DNA of 8,729 nt from contig RFXC01000183.1 in assembly GCA_009921765.1 (NCBI GenBank), forward strand, positions 1-8,729, read 5' to 3'. This DNA comes from Betaproteobacteria bacterium (lineage in GTDB: Bacteria > Pseudomonadota > Gammaproteobacteria > Burkholderiales > Burkholderiaceae). A program made the translations under genes and the position numbers. This document shows, piece after piece, positions 1 through 6,859 of the stretch; position 1 is the stretch's first letter, and the number at the start of each line of letters is the position of its first letter. The notes beneath the pieces were generated by a model. The model did no database searches and was not told the DNA's origin. It worked only from the letters and a program-made list of their open reading frames with translations.

Positions 1-768
1 CCCCCAGGCCATGAGCGTGCGGATCGCGCGCTCATGGGCGGGAGCACTGCGGGCGGTGACCAGCGCGGTTCGGATCCTCATGGGCGCACCTGAGCCGCCG
101 CGCAGCCGATGGAGCGCCTCGAGCAGCGGCTTGAACGGACCGGGCGGCAAGGGGTTGGCCGCGCGATCGGCCTCGTGGCGCTGGAAGGCATCGAGCCCAT
201 TGGCCTGATAGACCCGCTCCGACTCATCGGAAAACAGCACGGCATCGCCGTCAAAGGCGATCCGAATCTCGTCAGGGTGCGACTCGGACGCCTTGACCGA
301 CTCCGGAAACACCCGCGCCGCCGGAAAGCCCGCCTCGAGCGCTGCCCGCACATCGTCCGAGTTGGCCGAAAGAAACAGGTTGGCCGCGAGCGGCACCAGG
401 TAGGGCCAGGGCGTGCGGCCACTCGTGAACACCCCGCGTTCGAGCCGCAGGCCCTCGTGGCGCGCCGAGCGGAACACGCGAAGTCCGCTCACGGGATCAT
501 TGCGCGACAGGACGACCACCTCGATCCGACGCCGCTCCGGCGGGGAGTCGAGCGGATCGAAGGCGAGCAGCTTCTTCACCAGGGCGTGAGCGACACCCGG
601 CGCGGCCGGCTGCTCGAGGCGGTCGCGTTGCAGCGCCATGTAGGCCTGCGCATCACCGCCCTCAAAGACACGGTTCTCCTCTTCGAAATCGAACACTGCG
701 CGCGAAGAGATCGCAACAACGAGCTTGCCTTCCAGGGTGGGTGCCATGATGGGGTGAAGAGTAGGCAT
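1..768 (-). CDS. Cytosolic 5'-nucleotidase (cN-I-like), 3' end cut by window edge
   Basis: This frame runs without a stop from an ATG at 768 to the left edge, giving 256 residues and no stop codon, so the C-terminus is missing. It resembles the bacterial relatives of cytosolic 5'-nucleotidase I, which release phosphate from nucleoside monophosphates with Mg2+. Seen: the N-terminal block LVVAISSRAVFDFEEENRVFE (residues 16-36), EVVVLSRNDPVSGLRVF (83-99), TPWPYLVPLAANLFLS (119-134), an acidic FDGDAVLFSDE (172-182) typical of the metal site, and TALVTARSAPAHERAIRTL (234-252). The family is usually about 300-330 residues, so roughly 50-70 are missing. A second in-frame ATG at 747 (MAPTLEGKL) fits the family start equally well; neither ATG has a clear Shine-Dalgarno. 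It is transcribed away from the methyltransferase gene. The family assignment rests on recalled motifs. Confidence 0.85.
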   Translation of the reverse strand, partial: MPTLHPIMAPTLEGKLVVAISSRAVFDFEEENRVFEGGDAQAYMALQRDRLEQPAAPGVAHALVKKLLAFDPLDSPPERRRIEVVVLSRNDPVSGLRVFRSARHEGLRLERGVFTSGRTPWPYLVPLAANLFLSANSDDVRAALEAGFPAARVFPESVKASESHPDEIRIAFDGDAVLFSDESERVYQANGLDAFQRHEADRAANPLPPGPFKPLLEALHRLRGGSGAPMRIRTALVTARSAPAHERAIRTLMAWG

Positions 769-800
769 TGTTGACGGTTGACGCAATCGGTACGGGTATC

Positions 801-849
801 GCTCCACCGGATCGCAGCCGACGCAGTCGGGCATCGCCCGGTGGCGAGC
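801..849. repeat. Nested inverted repeat in divergent gap
   Basis: CCACCGG at 804-810 is the perfect complement of CCGGTGG at 838-844. The pairing extends to GCT (801-803) with AGC (847-849) across a two-base bulge. Inside the loop, CCGA (818-821) pairs with TCGG (827-830). The element lies between the divergently transcribed nucleotidase and methyltransferase genes. It may be an operator or an RNA hairpin in the nucleotidase leader. In very GC-rich DNA such dyads also arise by chance. Confidence 0.4.
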
Positions 850-860
850 GGACCCGCGCC

Positions 861-890
861 TTGACCCCGCTGGCCAGACGGCGCTACCGT
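861..890 (+). promoter_or_regulatory. Possible sigma70 promoter of the methyltransferase gene
   Basis: TTGACC at 861-866 matches five of six -35 consensus bases. An 18-bp spacer leads to TACCGT (885-890), a weak -10 with three of six matches. Transcription would begin near 897, leaving a leader of about 20 bases before the ATG at 920. The -10 sits inside the hairpin at 871-896. This is a suggestion from pattern only. Confidence 0.3.
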
Positions 891-896
891 CGGCCA
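871..896. repeat. Strong 10-bp stem-loop just upstream of the methyltransferase gene
   Basis: TGGCC (871-875) pairs with GGCCA (892-896), and GACGG (877-881) pairs with CCGTC (887-891). Only A876 bulges out and the loop is five bases. No U-tract follows, and the flanking genes diverge, so a terminator is unlikely. It overlaps the candidate -10 of the methyltransferase promoter, which would suit an operator. It may also be a leader RNA structure if transcription starts further upstream. Confidence 0.5.
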
Positions 897-919
897 CCTT
901 ACGATTCCGAGATGCCCCG

Positions 920-1639
920 ATGAAAGTCGCCGCCGACCCCGACCGCGTTCCGCTGATCACCGACGAACTTGACGAACTCCACGCGATTGCGAGGCTAGAC
1001 GCCCAGCGCATCATCGAACTCGGATGTGGACCGGCAGACCTGGCGCGCCGCTTGGCCAACCGGTTTCCGCGCTGCTCGATCGCAGCCCTCGAGATCGATG
1101 CCGTCCAGCACCGCAAGAACCTCGCAAACCCGCAACCCGGTATCGAGTTCATCGAGGCGGGTGCGCAAGCCGTTCCGTTTGCCGATGCGAGCTTCGATCT
1201 GGCAATCATGCTGAAGTCGCTTCATCACGTGCCGCTTTCCCTCATCGATCAGGCGATCGGCGAGGTGGCGCGCGTGGTCAAGCCCGGCGGTCTCTTCTAT
1301 GTCTCCGAGCCGGTCTATGGGGGCGCCTTCAATTCGCTGATCCGGCTCTTCAACGACGAGGGCGTCGTGCGGGCGGCCGCGCAGCGCGCGCTCGATCAGG
1401 CGATCGCCCAGACCGGGAAGTGGCAACAGATCGCCGAGCGGCGTTTCGGGCTCTCAAGCACCTTCTCAAACTTCGAGGCGTTCGAGACCAAACAGATGCG
1501 CCCAAGCTATGCCGACCATCGCCTGGACGACGCCAAAGTGGCCGAGGTGCGCACCGCCTTTGAGCCTTTCATGACCGCGGGCGGCGCCACCTTCGTGCGG
1601 CCGCTCCATGTGCGGGTGCTTGCGCGACTCGCGGACTGA
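920..1639 (+). CDS. Class I SAM-dependent methyltransferase, substrate unknown
   Basis: A 239-residue Rossmann-fold methyltransferase of the Methyltransf_11 kind. Motif I is [12 protein letters not shown] (residues 31-42), the glycine loop that binds S-adenosylmethionine. An acidic residue after strand 2 (ALEID, 56-60) would contact the ribose. [18 protein letters not shown] (87-104) covers motifs II-III, and [16 protein letters not shown] (116-131) is the post-motif III strand typical of UbiE-like enzymes. The C-terminal half (about 135-239) is predicted helical, with no substrate-specific motif that I recognise, so the methyl acceptor cannot be named. There is no signal peptide or membrane segment, so it is cytosolic. 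No good Shine-Dalgarno precedes the ATG; with a start near 897 the leader would be very short. Its stop lies 67 bp before ychF, which appears to have its own promoter. The adjacency to ychF does not suggest a function. Confidence 0.85.
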   Translation: MKVAADPDRVPLITDELDELHAIARLDAQRIIELGCGPADLARRLANRFPRCSIAALEIDAVQHRKNLANPQPGIEFIEAGAQAVPFADASFDLAIMLKSLHHVPLSLIDQAIGEVARVVKPGGLFYVSEPVYGGAFNSLIRLFNDEGVVRAAAQRALDQAIAQTGKWQQIAERRFGLSSTFSNFEAFETKQMRPSYADHRLDDAKVAEVRTAFEPFMTAGGATFVRPLHVRVLARLAD

Positions 1640-1649
1640 ACAGGGTCAG

Positions 1650-1655
1650 TACAAT
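1650..1655 (+). promoter_or_regulatory. Candidate -10 element for ychF
   Basis: TACAAT matches five of six bases of the sigma70 -10 consensus and lies 51 bp before the ychF start, just after the methyltransferase stop. No good -35 lies at 16-18 bp; TTGCGC at 1620-1625 is too far away (24 bp). It may be a weak or activator-assisted promoter. Confidence 0.35.
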
Positions 1656-1695
1656 GGCGCTCCCCGCCGCGTCGCCCGCGCCGCGCGCAGCTCCG

Positions 1696-1700
1696 AAGGA
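1696..1700 (+). promoter_or_regulatory. Ribosome binding site fixing the ychF start
   Basis: AAGGA lies six bases before ATG 1707. The frame is open upstream to another ATG at 1608 inside the methyltransferase gene, but that start has no such site and would add 33 residues unlike the family. Confidence 0.8.
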
Positions 1701-1706
1701 ATCGCC

Positions 1707-2801
1707 ATGTCCCTCAAATGCGGAATTGTCGGCCTGCCCAATGTCGGCAAGTCCACGCTGTTCAATGCGCTGACCAAGGCCGGCATCGCTGCCGAAAACT
1801 ATCCCTTCTGCACGATCGAGCCCAACGTCGGCATTGTCGAAGTGCCCGATCCGCGGCTTGCCGCGCTCGCTGAAATCGCCAAACCCCAGCGGGTACTGCC
1901 CGCGACGGTCGAGTTCGTCGACATTGCCGGGCTGGTGGCGGGCGCCTCCAAGGGCGAAGGGCTGGGCAACCAGTTCCTCGCCAATATTCGCGAGACCGAC
2001 GCCATCGTGCATGTGGTGCGCTGCTTCGAAGACAGCAATGTGATTCACGTGAGCGGCAAGATCGATCCGCTCTCCGACATCGAAATCATCAACACCGAGC
2101 TCGCGCTCGCCGATCTGGCCACGGTCGACAAGGCGCTGGTGCGCTACTCGAAAGTGGCACGTGCAGGCGGCGACAAGGAAGCCCAGCGTCTGGTCGCCGC
2201 ACTCGAGAAATGCATGGCCGTCCTGAACGAAGCCAGGCCGGTGCGCTCACTTGACCTCTATGAAGAGGAGAAGGCGGTGTTGAAGCCCCTTTGCCTCATC
2301 ACCGCCAAACCCACGATGTATGTGGCCAACGTGAAGGAGGGGGGCTTTGCCGACAATCCCCACCTCGAGGCGGTCATGCGTCATGCTGCCGGCGAAAACT
2401 CGGTGGTGGTGCCCGTGTGTGCCGCGATCGAAGCTGAAATCGCCGATTTGTCCGATGACGACAAGATGGTGTTCCTTGCCGATATCGGCATGGAGGAGCC
2501 GGGGTTGAACCGCGTGATCCGCGCAGCATTCAAGCTCCTGGGTCTCCAAACCTATTTCACCGCTGGCGAAAAAGAGGTGCGTGCCTGGACCGTGCGCGTG
2601 GGTGCCACCGCGCCGCAAGCCGCAGGCGTGATCCATACCGACTTCGAGCGCGGCTTCATTCGCGCAGAAACCATCGCCTACGACGAGTACATCGCCTGCA
2701 AGGGCGAAAACGGCGCCAAGGACAAAGGCAAGATGCGTCTGGAGGGGAAGGACTATGTGGTGCGCGACGGCGATGTCATGCACTTCCGGTTCAACGTCTG
2801 A
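1707..2801 (+). CDS. ychF: Ribosome-binding ATPase YchF (Obg-family, OLA1 orthologue)
   Basis: Encodes 364 residues, the usual size of the family (about 363). YchF/OLA1 is a cytosolic TRAFAC P-loop NTPase that prefers ATP to GTP, binds ribosomes and is linked to stress responses and translation. Domains in order: a G domain with the P-loop [11 protein letters not shown] (residues 9-19); the [12 protein letters not shown] switch I segment (30-41); the G3 region [19 protein letters not shown]; a coiled helical insert in the middle; and NVKE in place of the NKxD guanine-specificity motif, the known hallmark of ATP preference in YchF. A C-terminal TGS domain begins near [15 protein letters not shown] and ends MHFRFNV. 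The start is set by the family N-terminus [16 protein letters not shown] and the AAGGA site. All key residues look intact. Many proteobacteria carry ychF beside pth, but no pth is visible here. Confidence 0.97.
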   Translation: MSLKCGIVGLPNVGKSTLFNALTKAGIAAENYPFCTIEPNVGIVEVPDPRLAALAEIAKPQRVLPATVEFVDIAGLVAGASKGEGLGNQFLANIRETDAIVHVVRCFEDSNVIHVSGKIDPLSDIEIINTELALADLATVDKALVRYSKVARAGGDKEAQRLVAALEKCMAVLNEARPVRSLDLYEEEKAVLKPLCLITAKPTMYVANVKEGGFADNPHLEAVMRHAAGENSVVVPVCAAIEAEIADLSDDDKMVFLADIGMEEPGLNRVIRAAFKLLGLQTYFTAGEKEVRAWTVRVGATAPQAAGVIHTDFERGFIRAETIAYDEYIACKGENGAKDKGKMRLEGKDYVVRDGDVMHFRFNV

Positions 2802-2945
2802 GCAGACAACCCCTTCCGCGAACCACGCTCCGGGCTCGCATGGATCGCCAGGGATGCTCACGGACTCCGAACATCGGTGCCCCGTATCCCCCGCCATGAG
2901 CAGCTTTCAATCTCGAGTCGGACCCACTCATCAAGGACCCACCGC
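2802..2945. other. Intergenic gap between ychF and the acyl-CoA genes
   Basis: These 144 bp probably hold the ychF transcript end and the promoter of the hydratase-dehydrogenase unit. I find neither a convincing -35/-10 pair nor a hairpin followed by a T-run. The hydratase frame is open to an ATG at 2877, but that extension (23 residues rich in S, R, H and T) looks non-coding. Confidence 0.5.
2933..2937 (+). promoter_or_regulatory. Ribosome binding site fixing the enoyl-CoA hydratase start
   Basis: AAGGA lies eight bases before ATG 2946 and decides this start over the upstream in-frame ATG at 2877. Confidence 0.75.
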
Positions 2946-3743
2946 ATGAACTTCCCCTCCTACGCCACCCTCGCGCTCGAAATGGTCGAGCCGCATGTGC
3001 TCGTCATCCGGCTGAACCGCCCCGAGGTTGCCAACGCCATCAACACCCAGATGGGCCATGACATGCTCGATTTGTGGCGCAGGCTCACCGATGACGCAGG
3101 CGACGTGCGCTGCGCGATCCTCACTGGCACGGGCGACAAGATCTTCTGCGCAGGCGGCGATCTGAAAGAGCGCAACGGTATGACCAAGCAACAGTGGGTG
3201 GCGCAACACGAACTCTTCGAGCGCGCCTACTGGACACTGGTGGAGGTGCCTGTGCCCATCATCGCAGCCATCAACGGCCACGCCTACGCGGGCGGGCTCG
3301 AAACCGCGCTCGCCTGCGATTTTCTCTACGCTGCCAATACTGCGCGTTTTGCGCTCACCGAAGTGTCGATCGGCATCATGCCGGGCGGTGGCGGCACACA
3401 GAACCTGCCCCGCGCCGTGGGCGAGCGCCGCGCAAAGGAAATCATTCTCACCGCCAAGCCCTTCAGCGCGCAGCAGGCGGCCGAATGGGGGCTGGTCAAT
3501 CGCGTCTGCGAACCGGCAGACTTGATGCCCGCAGCGCTTGAAACCGCGCGGGCGATTGCCGGCAATGCGCCGCTATCGGTTCGGCAGGCGAAGAAATCGA
3601 TTCACTTCGGCCTGCAGATGGAATTGAAGACCGCCTACCGGTTTGAAGTCGAGGCCTACAACCATCTGGTGGAAACCGAAGACCGCTATGAAGGCATTCG
3701 CGCCTTCAACGAAAAGCGAAAGCCCGTCTTCAAGGGCAAGTGA
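2946..3743 (+). CDS. Enoyl-CoA hydratase/isomerase family protein (crotonase fold)
   Basis: 265 residues, the normal length for a monofunctional crotonase. The family adds water to trans-2-enoyl-CoA thioesters or carries out related isomerase or lyase chemistry, in the cytosol. Seen: the N-terminal VLVIRLNRPEVANAIN (residues 18-33), the CoA-binding and oxyanion segment IFCAGGDLKER (66-76), and AAINGHAYAGGLETALACD (107-125), whose second glycine forms the oxyanion hole. The ALTEVSIGIMPGGGGTQNLPR segment (136-156) follows. Aligned from memory with mitochondrial hydratase, E119 and E139 match the two catalytic glutamates (144 and 164). Both are kept, which favours true hydration over a single-acid isomerase. 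The C-terminus EDRYEGIRAFNEKRKPVFKGK is typical. The acyl-CoA dehydrogenase gene follows after 18 bp, so the two are almost surely cotranscribed and would catalyse consecutive beta-oxidation steps. Chain or branch specificity cannot be read from the sequence. Confidence 0.92.
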   Translation: MNFPSYATLALEMVEPHVLVIRLNRPEVANAINTQMGHDMLDLWRRLTDDAGDVRCAILTGTGDKIFCAGGDLKERNGMTKQQWVAQHELFERAYWTLVEVPVPIIAAINGHAYAGGLETALACDFLYAANTARFALTEVSIGIMPGGGGTQNLPRAVGERRAKEIILTAKPFSAQQAAEWGLVNRVCEPADLMPAALETARAIAGNAPLSVRQAKKSIHFGLQMELKTAYRFEVEAYNHLVETEDRYEGIRAFNEKRKPVFKGK

Positions 3744-3761
3744 TTTCAGGGAGAACGACCA

Positions 3762-4964
3762 ATGAGCACACATCAGGCAAGTGCCGCCGACCAGGCAGGC
3801 GTCAGCATTCCGCTCGGTGAAGACTATCCCGACATTCGCGAGAGCGTGCGCCGCATCTGCCAGGATTTTCCCGGCAAGTACTGGCGTGATCTGGAGGCAC
3901 AGGAAGCCTACCCGTCCGAGTTTGTTCAGGCGATGACCGATGCGGGCTATCTCGCGGCGCTCATCCCGGAGGAATATGGCGGCGCGGGGCTTCCCCTTCG
4001 CGCAGCATCCATCATCCTCGAGGAAATCCATGCCGAGGGCTGCAGCGCCGCTGCCGCACACGCGCAGATGTACATCATGGGCACGCTGCTTCGCCATGGC
4101 TCGCCGGAGCAGAAGCGTCGCTATCTGCCCAAGATCGCCAGCGGCGAGCTGCGTCTGCAGGCCTTTGGCGTCACCGAGCCCACCACGGGCTCGGACACCA
4201 CGCGGCTCAAAACCCGCGCAGTGCGCGATGGCGACCACTATGTGATCCACGGCCAGAAGGTCTGGACCTCACGCGCGCTTTATTCCGACCTGATGCTGCT
4301 TCTTGCGCGCACCACGCCGCTTGACGAGGTGAAAAAGAAAACCGAAGGGCTTTCGGTATTTCTCGTGGATATTCGCGAGTGCCGCGGCAAAGGGCTGGAA
4401 ATCCGCCCGCTCAAGGCAATGACCAACCACAACACCACCGAGGTTTTTTTCGAGGGCGCACGCGTGCCCGCCGAAAACCTGATTGGCGAGGAAGGCAAGG
4501 GCTTTCGCTACATCCTGGACGGCATGAATGCCGAGCGGATTCTGGTGTCATCGGAGTCAATTGGCGATGCCCGCTGGTTCATCCGCACCGCGTCGAAGTA
4601 TGCGAGCGAACGCGTGGTGTTCAACCGGCCTATCGGCCAGAACCAGGGCATCCAGTTTCCAATTGCCCGCGCCTACGCCGAAACGCAGGCAGCCGATCTC
4701 ATGCTGAGAAAGGCGGCTGCGCTTTTTGAAGCGGGGCTGCCGTGCGGCGACGATGCCAACATCGCGAAGCTGCTGGCATCCGAAGCTTCGTGGCACGCGG
4801 CCGAGGCCTGCATGCAGACCCACGGCGGCTTTGGTTATGCGCGTGAATACGATGTGGAACGCAAATGGCGCGAGGCGCGCATTCAGCAGATTGCGCCCAT
4901 CTCCACCAACATGGTGCTCGCCTATATCGGCGAGCATGTGCTGGGCATGCCGCGCTCGTATTGA
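3762..4964 (+). CDS. Acyl-CoA dehydrogenase with non-canonical catalytic base position
   Basis: 400 residues, a full-length FAD-dependent acyl-CoA dehydrogenase that oxidises an acyl-CoA to the 2-enoyl-CoA and passes electrons to electron-transfer flavoprotein. Domains: N-terminal helical domain (about 20-130, with AALIPEEYGGAGLP at 65-78), middle beta domain with the flavin signature FGVTEPTTGSDTTRLK (135-150) and VIHGQKVWTS (161-170), and C-terminal helical domain (from about 245). It has ASERVVFNRPIGQNQGIQFPIA (281-302) and the FAD-contact signature MQTHGGFGYAREYDVERKWREARI (351-374). Where MCAD and SCAD carry the base in the YEGT motif, this protein reads APISTN, with I380 in place of Glu. 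E258 in MNAERILV matches the base position of isovaleryl-CoA dehydrogenase (Glu254), so a base may still be present. The Shine-Dalgarno AGGGAGA (3748-3754) sits seven bases before the ATG. The preceding hydratase gene ends 18 bp upstream. The true substrate, possibly a branched acyl-CoA, is unknown. Confidence 0.93.
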   Translation: MSTHQASAADQAGVSIPLGEDYPDIRESVRRICQDFPGKYWRDLEAQEAYPSEFVQAMTDAGYLAALIPEEYGGAGLPLRAASIILEEIHAEGCSAAAAHAQMYIMGTLLRHGSPEQKRRYLPKIASGELRLQAFGVTEPTTGSDTTRLKTRAVRDGDHYVIHGQKVWTSRALYSDLMLLLARTTPLDEVKKKTEGLSVFLVDIRECRGKGLEIRPLKAMTNHNTTEVFFEGARVPAENLIGEEGKGFRYILDGMNAERILVSSESIGDARWFIRTASKYASERVVFNRPIGQNQGIQFPIARAYAETQAADLMLRKAAALFEAGLPCGDDANIAKLLASEASWHAAEACMQTHGGFGYAREYDVERKWREARIQQIAPISTNMVLAYIGEHVLGMPRSY

Positions 4965-4982
4965 TGGCGTTGGCGGGCTTGC

Positions 4983-5726
4983 TCAGTGAAACTCGAGCAG
5001 CGACCCGTAGCCCGCCATCCGGTCCTGAATGCCACAGGTGCGCAATGCGTGCCAGTAGGTGGCGGTATTGATGGCAATCACCGGCTTGCCCAGGAACAGC
5101 TCGGCCGCCGCAGCCAGCCGGATCATGGACAGATTGGTGCCCACCTGAACGATGGCATCGATGTCGTCACCGTCGAGTTGCCGGATCGCCTTGCGACACA
5201 TCTCGTCGGTGGAGTGGGCGATCAACACCGGGCTGGGACGCTTCAGACACACGTCACGCACCACGGTAAAACCACTGTCCTCATAGAAGCGACGCACCTG
5301 CTCATTGGCCACTTCAAAGTAGGGTGAGAAAAACGCGATGCGTTTGGCGCCCAGCGTTTCGAGCGCGGCAGCGGTCGCAAACGATCCGCATGACACGCCC
5401 ACCCCGGCATGTTCGGAGAGTTGCTTCACATAGGCCTCGGCGCCCTTGCGGCCATCCCAGAACGTGGTCGCCGACATGCCCATGACCAGATACTGCATTT
5501 CGCAACTTTTCAGCACCTCGATCGCGGCCAGCGTCTCGCCCATGATCGCCTTCACCAGGCGCAGAAAGTCTTCGTTGTTGTTCACCGGCATGTTCGGGAT
5601 GATGATCCGGCTGTAGTGGTTGGTGACACCAATCGGGCGAAGATCATCAAAATCCGGCTGAACGATGGTGTTGGTGGAGGGGCCGGTGACCCCGAAAATC
5701 TTCCGGTAGCCAAGGTGGTCGGGCAT
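4983..5726 (-). CDS. Arylmalonate decarboxylase/maleate isomerase-like protein lacking catalytic cysteines
   Basis: 247 residues of the Asp/Glu racemase superfamily, the usual length for arylmalonate decarboxylase and maleate cis-trans isomerase. Seen: N-terminal FGVTGPSTNTIVQPDFD (11-27); VMGMSATTFWDG (81-92), where decarboxylase has MGTSLSFYRG; SCGSFATAAALETLGAKRIAF (112-132); SPYFEVANEQV (134-144), with the conserved Tyr136; VQVGTNLSM (193-201), where decarboxylase has LSCGGLLTL; and the ending MAGYGSLLEFH. Known members use a cysteine at the second position (decarboxylase) or at both positions (isomerases). Here the residues are G83/M84 and V195, so neither site has a thiol. C113 and C233 lie elsewhere. 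Function is therefore uncertain: decarboxylation, isomerisation and racemisation as known in the family all need those cysteines. AAGGAG lies nine bases before the ATG. It follows the lyase gene by 86 bp on the same strand, probably in one operon, and its stop faces the dehydrogenase stop 18 bp away. Confidence 0.82.
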   Translation of the reverse strand: MPDHLGYRKIFGVTGPSTNTIVQPDFDDLRPIGVTNHYSRIIIPNMPVNNNEDFLRLVKAIMGETLAAIEVLKSCEMQYLVMGMSATTFWDGRKGAEAYVKQLSEHAGVGVSCGSFATAAALETLGAKRIAFFSPYFEVANEQVRRFYEDSGFTVVRDVCLKRPSPVLIAHSTDEMCRKAIRQLDGDDIDAIVQVGTNLSMIRLAAAAELFLGKPVIAINTATYWHALRTCGIQDRMAGYGSLLEFH

Positions 5727-5812
5727 GTTGGGAGGCTCCTTGAGACAGCGCGGTACCTCGCGCCGGTTGAGAACAAGGACCGCCGGACAGGGCAGTCCTG
5801 ATGAACAGTGGA

Positions 5813-6718
5813 TCAGCCTTCGGAGTCGGCGTGCGCCTTGTCAAACGCTGCCACCCAGTCAAAACCCATCATCTGCGAAAACTCGGGGAAGGGGTAGAGC
5901 GGCTGCGTCATGCCGGCTGTGGAACCGTCAGCGCGCAGCTTTTCATAAACCGAGCGGACCGCCGCGCCGGTGGCGAGAAAGGCCGAGGCCGGGAAAATGG
6001 CAAGCGAATAGCCAATCTCGGCCAGCATCGCGTGGGTGAGCACCGGCGTACGTCCGCCGTCGACCATGTTGGCCACCAGCGGCAGATCAAACGAGCGGCC
6101 GAGCGTACGCATCTCTTCCTCGGACTCGGGGCTCTCGATGAACAGCAGGTCGGCGCCCGCGCGCGCATAGACTTCGGCACGCCGCATCGCTTCATCGAGC
6201 CCGTGGGTGGTGCGGGCATCGGTGCGCGCAATGATCAGGAAATTCGGATCGCTGCGGGTTTCGACCGCCACCCGGATCTTGGCGGCCATTTCCTCGGCGC
6301 TCACCACCTTGCGGCCCAGCATATGGCCACACTTCTTCGGAAACTGCTGATCTTCGAGCTGGATCGCGCAGGCGCCCGCAGCTTCGTAGCCGCGAACCGT
6401 GTGCATCACGTTGAGGAGGCCACCGTAGCCGGTGTCGCCGTCGCAGATCATGGGGGTGGAGGTGATGCTCGAAAATTGCGCCACCCGGTTCACCATGTCG
6501 GAGTAGGTGGCGAGGCCCGCATCGGGCAGCCCCAGGTAGGACGCGACCGTGCCGTAGCCGGTCATGTAGAGCGCCTCGAACCCCATGGAGTCGGCGATCT
6601 TCGCCGAGATCATTTCAAACACGCCCGGCGCGATCGTGAGCTTGCCGCGCCGAATACGCGCGCGCAGCTGCGCCCGGCGCTCGGCGTTGGAAAGCGTGTT
6701 CAATCCCTGTCTCGTCAT
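5813..6718 (-). CDS. Isocitrate lyase/PEP mutase superfamily C-C lyase (2-methylisocitrate or dimethylmalate lyase type)
   Basis: 301 residues from ATG 6718; the frame stays open to an ATG at 6817, but the extra 33 residues look non-coding and run through a dyad. The superfamily has a TIM barrel with Mg2+ and cleaves or forms C-C or P-C bonds at an oxyacid. Seen: IAPGVFEMISAKIADSMGFEALYMTGYG (29-56), metal motif CDGDTGYGG (92-100), QLEDQQFPKKCGHMLGRKVV (120-139) with the catalytic-loop cysteine C130 in KKCGH, IIARTDA (162-168), and FIESPES (193-199). The cysteine excludes PEP mutase and phosphonopyruvate hydrolase, which lack it, and points to a lyase of the methylisocitrate, dimethylmalate or oxaloacetate hydrolase group. 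P243 (IFPASAF) matches PrpB rather than, as I recall, the serine marking oxaloacetate hydrolases. No prpC or prpD is present, so a methylcitrate-cycle role is not supported. Products would probably be pyruvate or glyoxylate plus an acid. Confidence 0.88.
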   Translation of the reverse strand: MTRQGLNTLSNAERRAQLRARIRRGKLTIAPGVFEMISAKIADSMGFEALYMTGYGTVASYLGLPDAGLATYSDMVNRVAQFSSITSTPMICDGDTGYGGLLNVMHTVRGYEAAGACAIQLEDQQFPKKCGHMLGRKVVSAEEMAAKIRVAVETRSDPNFLIIARTDARTTHGLDEAMRRAEVYARAGADLLFIESPESEEEMRTLGRSFDLPLVANMVDGGRTPVLTHAMLAEIGYSLAIFPASAFLATGAAVRSVYEKLRADGSTAGMTQPLYPFPEFSQMMGFDWVAAFDKAHADSEG

Positions 6719-6725
6719 GGTGATG

Positions 6726-6731
6726 CCTTTC
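6726..6731 (-). promoter_or_regulatory. Ribosome binding site fixing the lyase start
   Basis: On the minus strand GAAAGG lies seven bases before ATG 6718. No comparable site precedes the in-frame ATGs at 6817 and 6778, which supports the 301-residue form. Confidence 0.65.
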
Positions 6732-6813
6732 GTCGCTGGTTTCAGGTGAAGCACTGGCCAAATTCGGCTGGCTGTCATGCAATGTACACAAAATGCGGGC
6801 GTCGGGATCGAAG

Positions 6814-6839
6814 GCACGCCGCTCCGCGCAACGGCGTGC
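6814..6839. repeat. Perfect 8-bp inverted repeat with 10-base loop
   Basis: GCACGCCG (6814-6821) is exactly complementary to CGGCGTGC (6832-6839). No T-run follows on either strand, so it is not an obvious terminator. It lies about 100 bp upstream of the lyase start and could be an operator or a leader hairpin. Confidence 0.55.
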
Positions 6840-6847
6840 GCGCGCTC

Positions 6848-6859
6848 CCCGCCGGCGGG
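6848..6859. repeat. 12-bp perfect palindrome abutting the 19-bp dyad
   Basis: CCCGCCGGCGGG reads the same on both strands. It directly abuts the dyad at 6860-6878. Given its pure GC content, chance is possible, but the adjacency makes it worth recording. Confidence 0.45.

Noticed and set aside
109..774. Open plus-strand frame of 221 codons opposite the nucleotidase
   Set aside because: It has arginine/histidine-rich low-complexity content with no family motif, and the opposite strand carries recognisable 5'-nucleotidase motifs throughout. It is a shadow of GC-rich coding.
4965..4999. Small TGCTC/GAGCA hairpin (4980-4984 with 4995-4999) at the convergent gene ends
   Set aside because: The stem is five bases, lies partly in the racemase-fold coding region and has no U-tract, so it is too weak to call a terminator.
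5727..5812. Possible second promoter between the lyase and racemase-fold genes
   Set aside because: The 86-bp gap holds only a short GCGCG/CGCGC hairpin and no convincing -35/-10 pair, so cotranscription from the lyase promoter is the simpler reading.
6719..6817. N-terminal extension of the lyase to ATG 6817
   Set aside because: The added 33 residues do not resemble the family and pass through the region of the dyad at 6814-6839. ATG 6718 has a ribosome site and fits the family start.
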